In this document: one piece after another, positions 9,071 through 17,968 of the stretch | Numbering within the stretch: position 1 is the first letter of the stretch | How the letters are laid out: each line of letters starts with the position of its first letter | Assembly: GCF_002002735.1 (NCBI RefSeq) | Contig: NZ_MUNY01000036.1 | Span: 1-64,000 of the forward strand | DNA: 64,000 nucleotides | Origin: Algoriphagus sp. A40 | GTDB lineage: Bacteria; Bacteroidota; Bacteroidia; Cytophagales; Cyclobacteriaceae | Direction: 5' to 3' | Made by a program: the position numbers and the translations under genes | The notes under the pieces: model-generated | Database searches by the model: none | What the model was told of the DNA's origin: nothing | What the model saw: only the letters and a program-made list of their open reading frames with translations

Positions 9071-9331
9071 ATGAAGCCTACCACCCTGGAGGAAGCTATC
9101 GCGCTGACTCAAAAATTTACCTCAAAACCGAGCAATGAAGAATTGCTGAGACTTTACGGACTATACAAACAAGCCACCGAAGGAGACAACGAAACCGAAA
9201 GGCCTGGCGGATTTGATTTTAAAGCTGCCGCGAAATACAACAGCTGGCTGGCCTACAAAGGAAAAACCAAAGAAGAAGCCACTCAGCTCTACATGGATCT
9301 TGTCGAGGAACTCTCCAAAAAATACCTTTGA
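9071..9331 (+). CDS. Acyl-CoA-binding protein
   Basis: 86 aa from the ATG at 9071. The longer open frame back into gltA and its terminator is not credible. It matches the four-helix ACBP fold with LLRLYGLYKQATEGD, FDFKAAAKYNSWLAYKGK and KEEATQLYMDLVEEL. The YKQAT and KY..W residues contact the CoA headgroup in known ACBPs. It binds long-chain acyl-CoA esters in the cytosol. It has its own terminator. Confidence 0.92.
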   Translation: MKPTTLEEAIALTQKFTSKPSNEELLRLYGLYKQATEGDNETERPGGFDFKAAAKYNSWLAYKGKTKEEATQLYMDLVEELSKKYL

Positions 9332-9333
9332 AC

Positions 9334-9365
9334 AAAAAAAGCCTGAGTCGTCTCAGGCTTTTTTG
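9334..9365 (+). terminator. Terminator after the ACBP gene
   Basis: Stem AAAAAGCCTGAG/CTCAGGCTTTTT with loop TCGT. It begins just after the ACBP stop and also lies 50 nt from the 3' end of the convergent gene. Confidence 0.85.
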
Positions 9366-9417
9366 TGACTTAGACTTAATACCAAATGCACTACTTAGAA
9401 CATTGGGAAATCAAGGT

Positions 9418-10293
9418 TTACTTCTTTCCGTATTTTGAACCGAACGGAGTCCTTCGGATCATATATTCCATGCCGCCCTTGTAGGAATCTATTGTTGTCC
9501 CGAAAACATGTCTTGACTCGGAATATAGATTGTCTCCCCTATCATTGAACATGCGAAAATCAACCATTGTATCGTAATTAATGGTAGTGGTGGAACTTGT
9601 GGAAGTGTAGCCGCTGCCCTTTGTGCTGGAAGTGTTTTTATTGTTGTTATAGGTATCGGTTTCTTTCTCTTTGTAGGTTGTCCCCGTCCCTCCATAGGTT
9701 GATGCACCTTTGTTTGTAATGCTGAGTGTTCCAAAAATCACAAATTCCACCCCTAGTATTTTAGCTAATTCGTCGGGAGTATTGGATGAAATATTACTGT
9801 GATTGATATTGTTTTTTCCAAGAATGGCATTGGTTGTAAGAGGGTCCTGGAGAGTTAGCGTGCGGTACTCATCCCTGACTAAATTTGCGGTATTGTTTTG
9901 CACCATTTTACTCATCGCCTCAGGATCCATTCCTCCATCATTAGAGACAAATTCAAAGGGAAGAACAGCCACCTTGTTGTGAGTATCGGGAGATCCTGCC
10001 GGAGTTGCGGATTTGGGGGATATAGAAGATGTCCCGCCTGCAGCAGATGTTCCAAATGTTTCAACCCGACCACTTCCAAATTCGATCTTGGCAACATCGG
10101 ATTTTGAAAACTCATAATCAAATTCCTCACCTACGTATCGAAATTTCACTTGGGAATCAGTAATCCCTGTGACCTTACCTTCCTTTCTTTCTCCATTGGC
10201 CAATACTACAATGTCGTTTTTCGCCTGAGAAAATAACTGGGTGCTCAAGAAAAAGAGTATTAACCCTAAAAACAATCTTATTACCTGTTTCAT
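9418..10293 (-). CDS. Exported CsgG-like hypothetical protein
   Basis: 291 aa with an N-terminal signal peptide (hydrophobic core LFLGLILFFLSTQLFSQA). Residues ~25-75 form a small beta-rich segment (DIVVLANGERKEGKVTG...) of the kind found in Bacteroidota exported proteins. A Ser/Gly linker follows. Then comes a domain resembling the CsgG/penicillin-binding activator fold (KVAVLPFEFVSND, LAKILGVEFVIFGTLSI). The C-terminal third has a Thr/Ser/Asn/Tyr-rich loop before a final beta strand. I infer a periplasmic or outer-membrane-associated role. No lipobox Cys was seen, unlike true CsgG. Its precise function is unknown. Confidence 0.7.
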   Translation of the reverse strand: MKQVIRLFLGLILFFLSTQLFSQAKNDIVVLANGERKEGKVTGITDSQVKFRYVGEEFDYEFSKSDVAKIEFGSGRVETFGTSAAGGTSSISPKSATPAGSPDTHNKVAVLPFEFVSNDGGMDPEAMSKMVQNNTANLVRDEYRTLTLQDPLTTNAILGKNNINHSNISSNTPDELAKILGVEFVIFGTLSITNKGASTYGGTGTTYKEKETDTYNNNKNTSSTKGSGYTSTSSTTTINYDTMVDFRMFNDRGDNLYSESRHVFGTTIDSYKGGMEYMIRRTPFGSKYGKK

Positions 10294-10497
10294 AATTAAA
10301 TTATTTGGATATTTTTTTGTAAAATATCTTGTATTTTTTCCAAAAATTCAATGTCTGGAGTTTGAAAAATAATTATTTCTGAATTCGAACCCTCGATTTA
10401 GCCCTCAATTCCAAGGATATTTTGGCCGGGTTTTTTGCAGTTGGTTATTGCAAGTGTTTAAATTAGATTGAAAAGAAATTTGTCATTCGCAGGTAAA

Positions 10498-13089
10498 ATG
10501 GGAAAAAGAAAAGATCCAATCCATCTGATTTTTAGAAAAATTAAAAGCAACATTTTCTTTTTTGGACTAGTCCTCCTTTTCAGTTTTTCTTTTTGTGCGA
10601 CAGGAATCAGTCAGCAAAATGAAACTATTCAAAGACCAATTATCAAACCTGACTCACTATCAAAAGAAGAATCAACTCAGATAAAAGTCGACACCTCTAA
10701 GAGTGATTTTATCCGGCAAATTCAAGCCATCGGAGCCGGTGAATTTGCCAGAGGTTTGGATAAGTTCGAAAGCCGAAAAATCTACCTGAGACAGCACGAA
10801 CTGATCTCCAACCTGAAAAGTGAGAATTTCAAGTTGAAAGGGATGCTAAACAAGGGGGTCGGACAACAGCAAATCCGCGAAAAACTGAATGAATTTCAGC
10901 AACTCTTGCCTGTTGTCCTCGAAGGAATCTCCACTAATGCCATTGAACTACAAACAGACAGAAATGTGGCTGTATCGGCTGCAATCTTCAGGGAAATGCT
11001 GGATGAACTGATGGAAGAAAAAACACGGGTCGATCTTTTTGCAAGCAGCTTTAGGCATTCCCTCTACCGGATTGACTCGATCTATGCGGAAAAAGACCTC
11101 TACCTATTTCCTCCGGATTCTCTTCAGACCAGGCAATATGCCTTCTTATTGGTTGAACTAAATAAGGAACTTCAGCCAGTCGAAGATTCGGTCAAGACAT
11201 TCAGCAGCAAACTGGACAGCCTCCAAACCTCAATCAATGCATTGGTCTTTGAACTGAACAACCATCTCGAAAGTCTGGAACAACTCAGGAAAAACCTCAA
11301 TGGAACCAACTTTGAGCATGAAATCCCCACTGACCCGAACCATCCATTTTTCAGCAGAAGTCTATCGGAAGCAATTAGCTTTTCTTTTTTAAAGGAAAAA
11401 TATGCCCTCACCTTTTACTTAAAGCTTCGGGAAGGCAGGATGTTTGTTTTGCTCTTATTGGTGCTAGTGGCTTGGATTTTCTTGGCAAATCTAAAAAAGA
11501 GGACTGAGAACCTGCACGAAATAGACGATCACGACGACAGCAAAGTGGTCTTAAAATCCCCCTTTCTTTCCGCAATTGTCATAGTACTGGGTTTCTTCCA
11601 GTTCTTTTTCATCAATCCCCCCTTTATTTTTTACTGGCTGATATGGTTGATTGCCTCCATAGCACTCACCATGATCTTCATAGGATATCTCAATCGTTTC
11701 TGGATGACTTTTTGGATTTTTACCGTTTTGGTCTTCCTTATCTCAGGAGGCACCAATATGCTTTTGCTGCCTACCGCCACTGAGAGATACCTGATCTTGG
11801 GCTTATCCCTTTTTGGCATCTTATTTTTGATATTTACTATTCTAAAAAATCAAACCAATCAACTCAAGGAGAAAAAGATCCTCTATTTTATCTACCTCAT
11901 GGGCCTGTTCGAGTTTATCTCGCTGATGTTGAATGTGACGGGAAGATTCAATTTGGCAAAGTCATTTCTCTTAGCAGGATATATAGGCATAGTCATTGGG
12001 ATTCTGCTGCTTTGGACTGTCCGACTGGTCAACCAGGGACTTTCAATTGCCACCAAAATCTACCACAACCAGGAGCGGGAACTGTTTTTTATCAATTTCG
12101 AAAAATTGGGAAACAAAGCACCGGGCATTTTTTACACCTTCCTGATTGTAGGTTGGGGTATATTGGTCGGTAAAAACTTCTATCGCTTTACGCAAATCTC
12201 TGAGTCTATCACTGAGTTCCTGACAGCCGATCGGACGATCGGTTCCTATCAGTTCACCATCAACGGACTCTTTGTGTTTCTGATTATCCTGTTTGTTTCT
12301 GTACTGATTTCCAGATTGTTGTCACTATTTTCTGCAGAACCTGAAGCAATCAATTCCGCTGAGCAAAGGAAACGCGTCAGCTTCGGGAGCTGGCTACTGT
12401 TGGTTCAGATCTTCGTCATCTCTCTGGGTTTATTTTTAGCATTTGCTGCCTCAGGAATCCCGCTGGATAAGATCACTATCATCTTAGGAGCCTTGTCAGT
12501 GGGCATTGGACTGGGTCTTCAGGGACTCGTCAATAACCTTGTTTCCGGATTGATCATCGCTTTCGAAAACACAGTAAAAGTCGGCGACCTGATCGAAGTC
12601 GAAGGAAAGCCCGGAATCATGAAATCCATCGGATTCCGCAGCAGTGTGGTCAACATGTTTGAGGGCTCGACTGCCGTGATCCCAAATGGCGAGCTGATCA
12701 GTAAGCAAATGATCAACTGGACCACCGGAAAGGGGAGAAAACTCTCTTTGGTAGTCGGAGTAGCTTATGGGACAGACCTGGAATTTGCCGTTAGTCTACT
12801 GAAAGAGGTTATTGCCGGTGACCTAAGGATCAGAAGCGCCCCAGTACCCCGAGTCGTTCCCCTTGAATTTTCAGAAAGCAGCATAGTGTTAGAGATTACT
12901 TTTTGGCTGGTAAACTATATGGATTACCCTTTTGTAAAGGGCGAAATCATTTCCAAGGTTGATCTAACCTTTAAAGCCAACGGTATTAGAATACCATTCC
13001 CTCAGCGGGATCTCTACCTAAAAACTGTCCCTGAGGAGTTGAATGCGGGCCCTTCCCAAAACGATGCTCAGAATGAAAACCAGGGATAA
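10498..13089 (+). CDS. Large MscS family mechanosensitive ion channel
   Basis: 863 aa from ATG 10498; a TTG at 10468 would add ten residues. It has an N-terminal signal-like hydrophobic segment, then ~270 periplasmic residues with coiled-coil character. About ten hydrophobic helices start near residue 312. The MscS core lies at roughly 665-745: GLGLQGLVNNLVSGLIIAFE (pore helix), then VKVGDLIEVEGKPGIMKSIG and VIPNGELISKQMINWT. The C-terminal alpha/beta domain follows. The architecture resembles MscK/YbdG-like large channels that release solutes on hypo-osmotic shock. The 3' end overlaps the convergent lipoprotein gene by 22 nt. Confidence 0.9.
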   Translation: MGKRKDPIHLIFRKIKSNIFFFGLVLLFSFSFCATGISQQNETIQRPIIKPDSLSKEESTQIKVDTSKSDFIRQIQAIGAGEFARGLDKFESRKIYLRQHELISNLKSENFKLKGMLNKGVGQQQIREKLNEFQQLLPVVLEGISTNAIELQTDRNVAVSAAIFREMLDELMEEKTRVDLFASSFRHSLYRIDSIYAEKDLYLFPPDSLQTRQYAFLLVELNKELQPVEDSVKTFSSKLDSLQTSINALVFELNNHLESLEQLRKNLNGTNFEHEIPTDPNHPFFSRSLSEAISFSFLKEKYALTFYLKLREGRMFVLLLLVLVAWIFLANLKKRTENLHEIDDHDDSKVVLKSPFLSAIVIVLGFFQFFFINPPFIFYWLIWLIASIALTMIFIGYLNRFWMTFWIFTVLVFLISGGTNMLLLPTATERYLILGLSLFGILFLIFTILKNQTNQLKEKKILYFIYLMGLFEFISLMLNVTGRFNLAKSFLLAGYIGIVIGILLLWTVRLVNQGLSIATKIYHNQERELFFINFEKLGNKAPGIFYTFLIVGWGILVGKNFYRFTQISESITEFLTADRTIGSYQFTINGLFVFLIILFVSVLISRLLSLFSAEPEAINSAEQRKRVSFGSWLLLVQIFVISLGLFLAFAASGIPLDKITIILGALSVGIGLGLQGLVNNLVSGLIIAFENTVKVGDLIEVEGKPGIMKSIGFRSSVVNMFEGSTAVIPNGELISKQMINWTTGKGRKLSLVVGVAYGTDLEFAVSLLKEVIAGDLRIRSAPVPRVVPLEFSESSIVLEITFWLVNYMDYPFVKGEIISKVDLTFKANGIRIPFPQRDLYLKTVPEELNAGPSQNDAQNENQG

Positions 13090-13706
13090 TTGTCATTCAT
13101 AAAATCCAAGGCTCTGGGTAATCCGTCGCCGGGAAGCATTCCTAATTTTGGAAGAACGGAGGGATTCGAAGGATAAGTTTTGCCGTTAAATTTCACAACC
13201 CGGTAATCTCCTCCGCTTAGGATATAAAGATCGCTCCAGCCGTTGGTCTTGTCCGGAGCAATTACAACAGGGTAATCCGAAACGGTAAATTTGGAAAGGA
13301 CTTCCCCTTTGTCATTTAAAATGAATTGGGTGCATCCGCCACTGCCACAGAAATAGGGTCCAGTCAATCCAACCAGAATTTCTTTGCTTTGGTCGCCATT
13401 CAAATCAAATTCGAAAAATATAAACTTCCGACTGAGGGAATCAATAATTCCGATTTTCAAGTCTTCTGTAAACAGCTGGTTCAATCGCTCCCTAACCAGC
13501 GAAGCTGTTTTCTCAGAAGAAGCATCAATCAAATACTGCCCACCCGGAATTTGATCGGTCGTATCCGGATCAACGGGTACATCCATCGTCGAAGCTACCT
13601 CAGCGATTGTTTCATCAACTTGTGCTGTTTCGGGTTCTTTGCCACAGGACCAGGCAAACAAAATTGGCAACAGTAAAAACATCGAAATTTTTCTCATTTG
13701 ACTCAA
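13068..13706 (-). CDS. Hypothetical lipoprotein
   Basis: 212 aa with a lipoprotein signal (LLLPILFAWSCGKEPET; the Cys is the predicted lipidation site). After an acidic linker the domain contains FFEFDLNGDQSKEILVGLTG, an FG-GAP/EF-hand-like DxNxD element, and CGSGGCTQFILNDKGEVL. This arrangement occurs in exported Bacteroidota/Proteobacteria proteins with a single propeller-like blade. Function unknown. Its last 22 nt overlap the end of the MscS gene on the other strand. Confidence 0.75.
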   Translation of the reverse strand: MSQMRKISMFLLLPILFAWSCGKEPETAQVDETIAEVASTMDVPVDPDTTDQIPGGQYLIDASSEKTASLVRERLNQLFTEDLKIGIIDSLSRKFIFFEFDLNGDQSKEILVGLTGPYFCGSGGCTQFILNDKGEVLSKFTVSDYPVVIAPDKTNGWSDLYILSGGDYRVVKFNGKTYPSNPSVLPKLGMLPGDGLPRALDFMNDNYPWFSF

Positions 13707-13785
13707 AAGGTTTAAAATTTGAAGTTCAATTTAACCAATGAATTTGAGAGAAAATGAGGGCTTTCTTTTAAAACCGGTCTCAGAT

Positions 13786-14778
13786 TTACTCCATTTTTCT
13801 CCTCCCAAAATATCCCGCCAAGATGCTTCCCAAAATAAGCTGTTGAATGTGGTAAAGCATCACCGGAAGCAGAACCAGACCGAGAACGGCGGCATCGGGA
13901 AAAATCACTTTTCCGATGACTACTGCATGAACCAGGGATTTTTTGGAACCGCAAAAAAGCGTGGTGATTCTGTCATTAATCGAAAATCCCAAAAATCTGG
14001 TGATCATTTCCAGAATAATCCAGATCAAAACAAAAATCCCAAGCACAGTAACACTTACCGTGAGAAGGGTGGAAAAACTGTAGGCGGAAAAGATTTTTTG
14101 AGCAAAAGACTCTGCAAAAGAGGTGAATACGATCATCATGATCACCGTCTGATCCACGTATTTGAGTTTGGGCAGGATGGTTTTCAATTTTGGGAAAAGC
14201 CACCCATGAGCTAGGATCCCAAGGGTCACCGGAAGAATTACCTTGAGGGTAAGTTCCCCGAGCGTCGACCAAAAGTCAATCTCACCTGCTGTTCCGCCAT
14301 CCAAAAAACCCATCCAGGCAGGTGTGAGGATGACACCCAACAAACTCGAAATACTGGCATTGAAGATTGCTCCCGGCAAGTTGCCGCCTGCTATAGACAC
14401 CATCACCACCGATGCGCTGACCGTGGATGGCAATGCCGATAAATAACTGATTCCCAACCGAAAATCCGGATCAATCCAAGGTGTGATCTGCATCAATCCC
14501 AAGACAATGACCGGGAAAATCAGAAATGTGGAAAGCTGAATCAACAGGTGAAGTCTCCAGTTGGAAAGTCCTGATTTGAGCTGCTCGGGATCAAGTTTGA
14601 CTCCGTAAAAAAAGAAGACAAAAGCAATCCCCAGATTGATCATCGGCTTCCAGGGAAGTCCCGAATCCGCAGAACCTACCTCCGGGAAAATCGCTGCAAG
14701 TCCAATAGCTGCAAAAAGACCAAGCAAAAACCCGTTGATACCAACCCGTTGAAGTGTCTGGACCAATTTGTTGATCAT
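13786..14778 (-). CDS. Bile acid:sodium symporter family protein
   Basis: 330 aa integral membrane protein with about ten hydrophobic helices, similar to the YfeH/SLC10A7 branch of the BASS family. Supporting segments are NLGIAFVFFFYGVKLDPEQL, LSALPSTVSASVVMVSIAGG (the conserved discontinuous helix region) and TTLFCGSKKSLVHAVVIGKV. Substrates of this branch are poorly known (organic anions are likely). The start overlaps the stop of the upstream RNA methyltransferase gene by 4 nt, so the two are translated as a pair. Confidence 0.88.
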   Translation of the reverse strand: MINKLVQTLQRVGINGFLLGLFAAIGLAAIFPEVGSADSGLPWKPMINLGIAFVFFFYGVKLDPEQLKSGLSNWRLHLLIQLSTFLIFPVIVLGLMQITPWIDPDFRLGISYLSALPSTVSASVVMVSIAGGNLPGAIFNASISSLLGVILTPAWMGFLDGGTAGEIDFWSTLGELTLKVILPVTLGILAHGWLFPKLKTILPKLKYVDQTVIMMIVFTSFAESFAQKIFSAYSFSTLLTVSVTVLGIFVLIWIILEMITRFLGFSINDRITTLFCGSKKSLVHAVVIGKVIFPDAAVLGLVLLPVMLYHIQQLILGSILAGYFGRRKME

Positions 14779-15524
14779 GAGCCCATCAGCCTTTTGAAGT
14801 TGTCACAAAGAATAGCGGTGGCAATAGCGACATTCAGCGATTCTGCCTTTCCAAAGCCCGGAATTGTCACTTTTTTGGAGACGAACTTTTCCATCTCAGG
14901 AGAAATTCCCTTGGATTCATTCCCCATCAGAAGAATCCCCGGAGCTGGATTTTGAAGTTTGTGGATGATTGTACCGTCCAAAAAAGCTCCATAAACCGGC
15001 CGTTTCCAACGGCCCAAAACACTCTCCAGCTCTTCATAGAAAAACTTCACCCTGGTAAACGAACCCATGGTGGACTGGATCACTTTGGGATTGTAAAATT
15101 CCGCAGTTTGGGGAGAAAACACCAGCTTTTGGATCCCATACCAATCCGCCACGCGAATGATAGTACCCAGATTTCCTGGATCACGAACATCATCCAAGGC
15201 AATGATCAACTCATCATTTTCAGGTAGGAAAGGAGTATTGGGTTTCATCCGAACCACGGCAAGGGCGGAATCATTGGACTGAAATTGCCCGAGTTGTTCA
15301 AGTTGATTTTGCGTCACTCGTATCAATTCCCCTTTAAAGGACTTTAGGACGCCAAAATTCTTATTCTCGAAAGCTTCGGTAACCAATACTAAATCCACCA
15401 AAAAATCTGATTGCAAAACCTCCAAAACACTTTTTTCACCTTCTACAAAGAACTGCCCGAACTCGATTCGGTATTTTTTTTGATGTAAGGATTTAATAAA
15501 CTTAACTGTATTTTTGCTCAGCAT
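14775..15524 (-). CDS. SpoU/TrmH family RNA 2'-O-methyltransferase
   Basis: 249 aa. The N-terminal substrate-binding domain (LHQKKYRIEFGQFFVEGEKSV) is followed by a SPOUT knot domain with its three motifs: ALDDVRDPGNLGTIIRVADW, GILLMGNESKGISPEM and TIPGFGKAESLNVAIATAIL. It uses AdoMet to methylate a ribose in rRNA or tRNA; the specific target cannot be assigned. It is coupled to the downstream symporter and diverges from tamL with almost no intergenic DNA. Confidence 0.93.
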   Translation of the reverse strand: MLSKNTVKFIKSLHQKKYRIEFGQFFVEGEKSVLEVLQSDFLVDLVLVTEAFENKNFGVLKSFKGELIRVTQNQLEQLGQFQSNDSALAVVRMKPNTPFLPENDELIIALDDVRDPGNLGTIIRVADWYGIQKLVFSPQTAEFYNPKVIQSTMGSFTRVKFFYEELESVLGRWKRPVYGAFLDGTIIHKLQNPAPGILLMGNESKGISPEMEKFVSKKVTIPGFGKAESLNVAIATAILCDNFKRLMGS

Positions 15525-15543
15525 CCCTTCAGCTTATTCCGAT

Positions 15544-17961
15544 TTGAAATCCTCCAAATATATACTTTTTATAGCTCTCCTTGGGATTTGCTTGGGCTGT
15601 TCGCTCACCAAAGACCTGCCGGAAGGGAAATTCGCGGTCTATGAAAATGAAATAAAAGGGGTAGAAAAATCGGACAAAGAGGAACTCTACAGCCTGATCG
15701 AGCAAGAACCCAATACCAGATTTTTGGGATCCTCTCTTGGTGTCACGATTTACAGAATCGGGGAAAATTTCTTTGACAGCGTCAAGGTTGCCGATAAGTT
15801 GGAACTTGCCGGTGAAGAACTCTCGGAAATCAAACTGGCTAGGGACACCGTGCCTGAAAATAAAAAACTCAGAAAAAGGGAAGACAAGCTGATATCCAAA
15901 ATCGAGGGACTGGAAAAGAAACTCGAGTTTGGAAATGCAATAATGCGTACAGGAAATCCACTGGTGGTTCTGGACACCTTGGAGACAGAAACAACCGTCA
16001 GCAATTTGAAAGGATACCTGGTGAATCATGGCTTTTTTGATTCCAAAGTCGGGTATGAGGTGGAAACCAAAAAGGAGAAAGCTTTTATCAGCTACCTGAT
16101 CACTGAGGGAAGTCCCTACATTCTTGACTCGGTTTACACCCGTTCTGACAATCCTGAAATCCTCAAACTGCTAAATCAAACTTCCGAAAAGTCCCTGCTG
16201 AAAGAGGGCGAAAATTACATCCAGAACAACATCGTCGGGGAGCGAAACAGGATCGAAGAGCTGTTGAAAAACAACGGCTTCTACATGTTTTCAAAGTCCT
16301 ACATCAATTACCTCGCCTACCAGGACACCACTACCAAAACCATCAAACTGGAGCAGGTTATCCAAAAGCCTACTTTCACAGACAAACACGAAGTCTACAC
16401 CATCGACTCCATCACATTCCGGATCAATCCACCCAGCAATGAATTTGCAGACCGAAGGATCCAACAGGAGTATCGGGATATCGACTTTTCATTTTACCGC
16501 GATCGATATTCCGCAAAAGTGCTGGCTTCCAGGATATTTCTTCAGAAGGGACAGCCTTACAACAGGACCTCCGCTATCGAAACCCAGCGGCAATTAAGCA
16601 ACCTAGATCTGTTTCGTTTTGTCAACATTTCCTTTGATACTGTGGGCACTTCACTGACTGCCCATATTTTTACACAGCCCAATCAAAAATATCAACTGAC
16701 CAATCAGCTCGGGATGACCATAACTGAGCAGCTGCCCGGTCCATTCTTCAGTACCGCCTTGAGAAACAGAAATTTCTTCCGTGCCGGAGAAATCCTGGAA
16801 TTTAACTTCCGGGCAGGCCTCGAGGGTGTAGCTTCAGCTACAGGACAGGGAGTGTACCAAAGTTCCGAGGTCAGCACCGGATTTACGGTGATTTTTCCAA
16901 GGTTCCTTATTCCCTTTGCTCCAAATTCGCTTCAAAAATATGGGCGCTACAATCCCAATACCCGGGTCAGGTTGAGTTATATCTACACCAACCGACCGGA
17001 ATACACCCGTAATTCCGTCAACGGACTACTCTCCTACTCTTGGGCCACAGCCAACAACAAAGTCCTCTATACCCTGAATGCCGCTGACCTGAGCTATATC
17101 CGAACGCCTAAAATTCAGGATGAATTCCTGCAAATTCTGGAGGATCTGCAAAACGAGGGAAACAACCTGATTTGGTCATTTCTACCTTCATTCATCAGCA
17201 GCATTTCCGGCCAGACTATAATCAATTTCAACAGGTATGGAGATTTCAAGGCAAACAAAGCCTCTCTTCTCAGACTCTTTGCAGAAAGCGGTGGCACCAC
17301 GCTCAACTTTTTTGATGTCAGGAGCAACAGCGAGCCGGACATCGAGTATGCAAATTTCCAATGGGTGAAGACCCAAATCGATTTCAGGAGGTTTTACCCG
17401 GTAGACGAAGACCAGACTTTTGCCTATAGACTCAATTTCGGTTGGGCCAGGCCATATGGGGTCAGTGCCGGGATTTTGCCTTATGAAAAGTACTTTTTCG
17501 CCGGTGGTGGTACCAGCGTCCGGGCATGGCAAGCCAGACGACTTGGTCCGGGAAGCTATGTCCCCGAGACTGGTGAGGGTGGTGAATACGATTATACCAA
17601 CGAGCAGCCAGCTGAAATGATCCTGGAAAGTATGCTCGAATATCGAAGGAAACTCTTTGGCTATTTTGACATGGCGGCGTTTGTGGATATCGGAAACAGC
17701 TGGGTAATCGGCTATGATGCCGCAAGACCGGGAGCAGATTTTAGATACGACCGTTTTTACAAAGAACTTGCCGTAGGTACAGGGCTTGGATTGAGAATGG
17801 ACTTTGAATTTCTAGTCGTCAGGCTTGACTTGGCAACCAAAGCCATTGATCCTGCCAAACCTGAAGGGGAGCGATGGGTGCTTGACAACATCAGTTTCCA
17901 AAGGCCTTTCGGTGTCAAAGGCCAGACAGTGCTTAATTTTGGGATTGGATATCCTTTCTAA
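15544..17961 (+). CDS. tamL: Lipoprotein Omp85 family protein TamL
   Basis: 805 aa from the TTG at 15544, which gives a clean lipoprotein signal (KSSKYILFIALLGICLGCS). A TTG at 15514 would run into the divergent methyltransferase gene, and no ATG is available. Periplasmic POTRA-like repeats come first (VSNLKGYLVNHGFFDSKVGY and others). The C-terminal D15/BamA barrel then has YEKYFFAGGGTSVRAWQARR, an FxGGxxSxRG-like lid-loop motif, and ends in VLNFGIGYPF with an aromatic last residue. TamL is the Bacteroidota lipidated homologue of TamA, thought to work with TamB in envelope biogenesis. No tamB lies next to it here. The next gene, hemF, starts 8 nt downstream. Confidence 0.88.
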   Translation: MKSSKYILFIALLGICLGCSLTKDLPEGKFAVYENEIKGVEKSDKEELYSLIEQEPNTRFLGSSLGVTIYRIGENFFDSVKVADKLELAGEELSEIKLARDTVPENKKLRKREDKLISKIEGLEKKLEFGNAIMRTGNPLVVLDTLETETTVSNLKGYLVNHGFFDSKVGYEVETKKEKAFISYLITEGSPYILDSVYTRSDNPEILKLLNQTSEKSLLKEGENYIQNNIVGERNRIEELLKNNGFYMFSKSYINYLAYQDTTTKTIKLEQVIQKPTFTDKHEVYTIDSITFRINPPSNEFADRRIQQEYRDIDFSFYRDRYSAKVLASRIFLQKGQPYNRTSAIETQRQLSNLDLFRFVNISFDTVGTSLTAHIFTQPNQKYQLTNQLGMTITEQLPGPFFSTALRNRNFFRAGEILEFNFRAGLEGVASATGQGVYQSSEVSTGFTVIFPRFLIPFAPNSLQKYGRYNPNTRVRLSYIYTNRPEYTRNSVNGLLSYSWATANNKVLYTLNAADLSYIRTPKIQDEFLQILEDLQNEGNNLIWSFLPSFISSISGQTIINFNRYGDFKANKASLLRLFAESGGTTLNFFDVRSNSEPDIEYANFQWVKTQIDFRRFYPVDEDQTFAYRLNFGWARPYGVSAGILPYEKYFFAGGGTSVRAWQARRLGPGSYVPETGEGGEYDYTNEQPAEMILESMLEYRRKLFGYFDMAAFVDIGNSWVIGYDAARPGADFRYDRFYKELAVGTGLGLRMDFEFLVVRLDLATKAIDPAKPEGERWVLDNISFQRPFGVKGQTVLNFGIGYPF

Positions 17962-17968
17962 ATACATC

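Noticed and set aside
13738..14214. 158-codon plus-strand open frame
   Set aside because: Antisense to the symporter gene and very rich in Lys/Gly/His; shadow.
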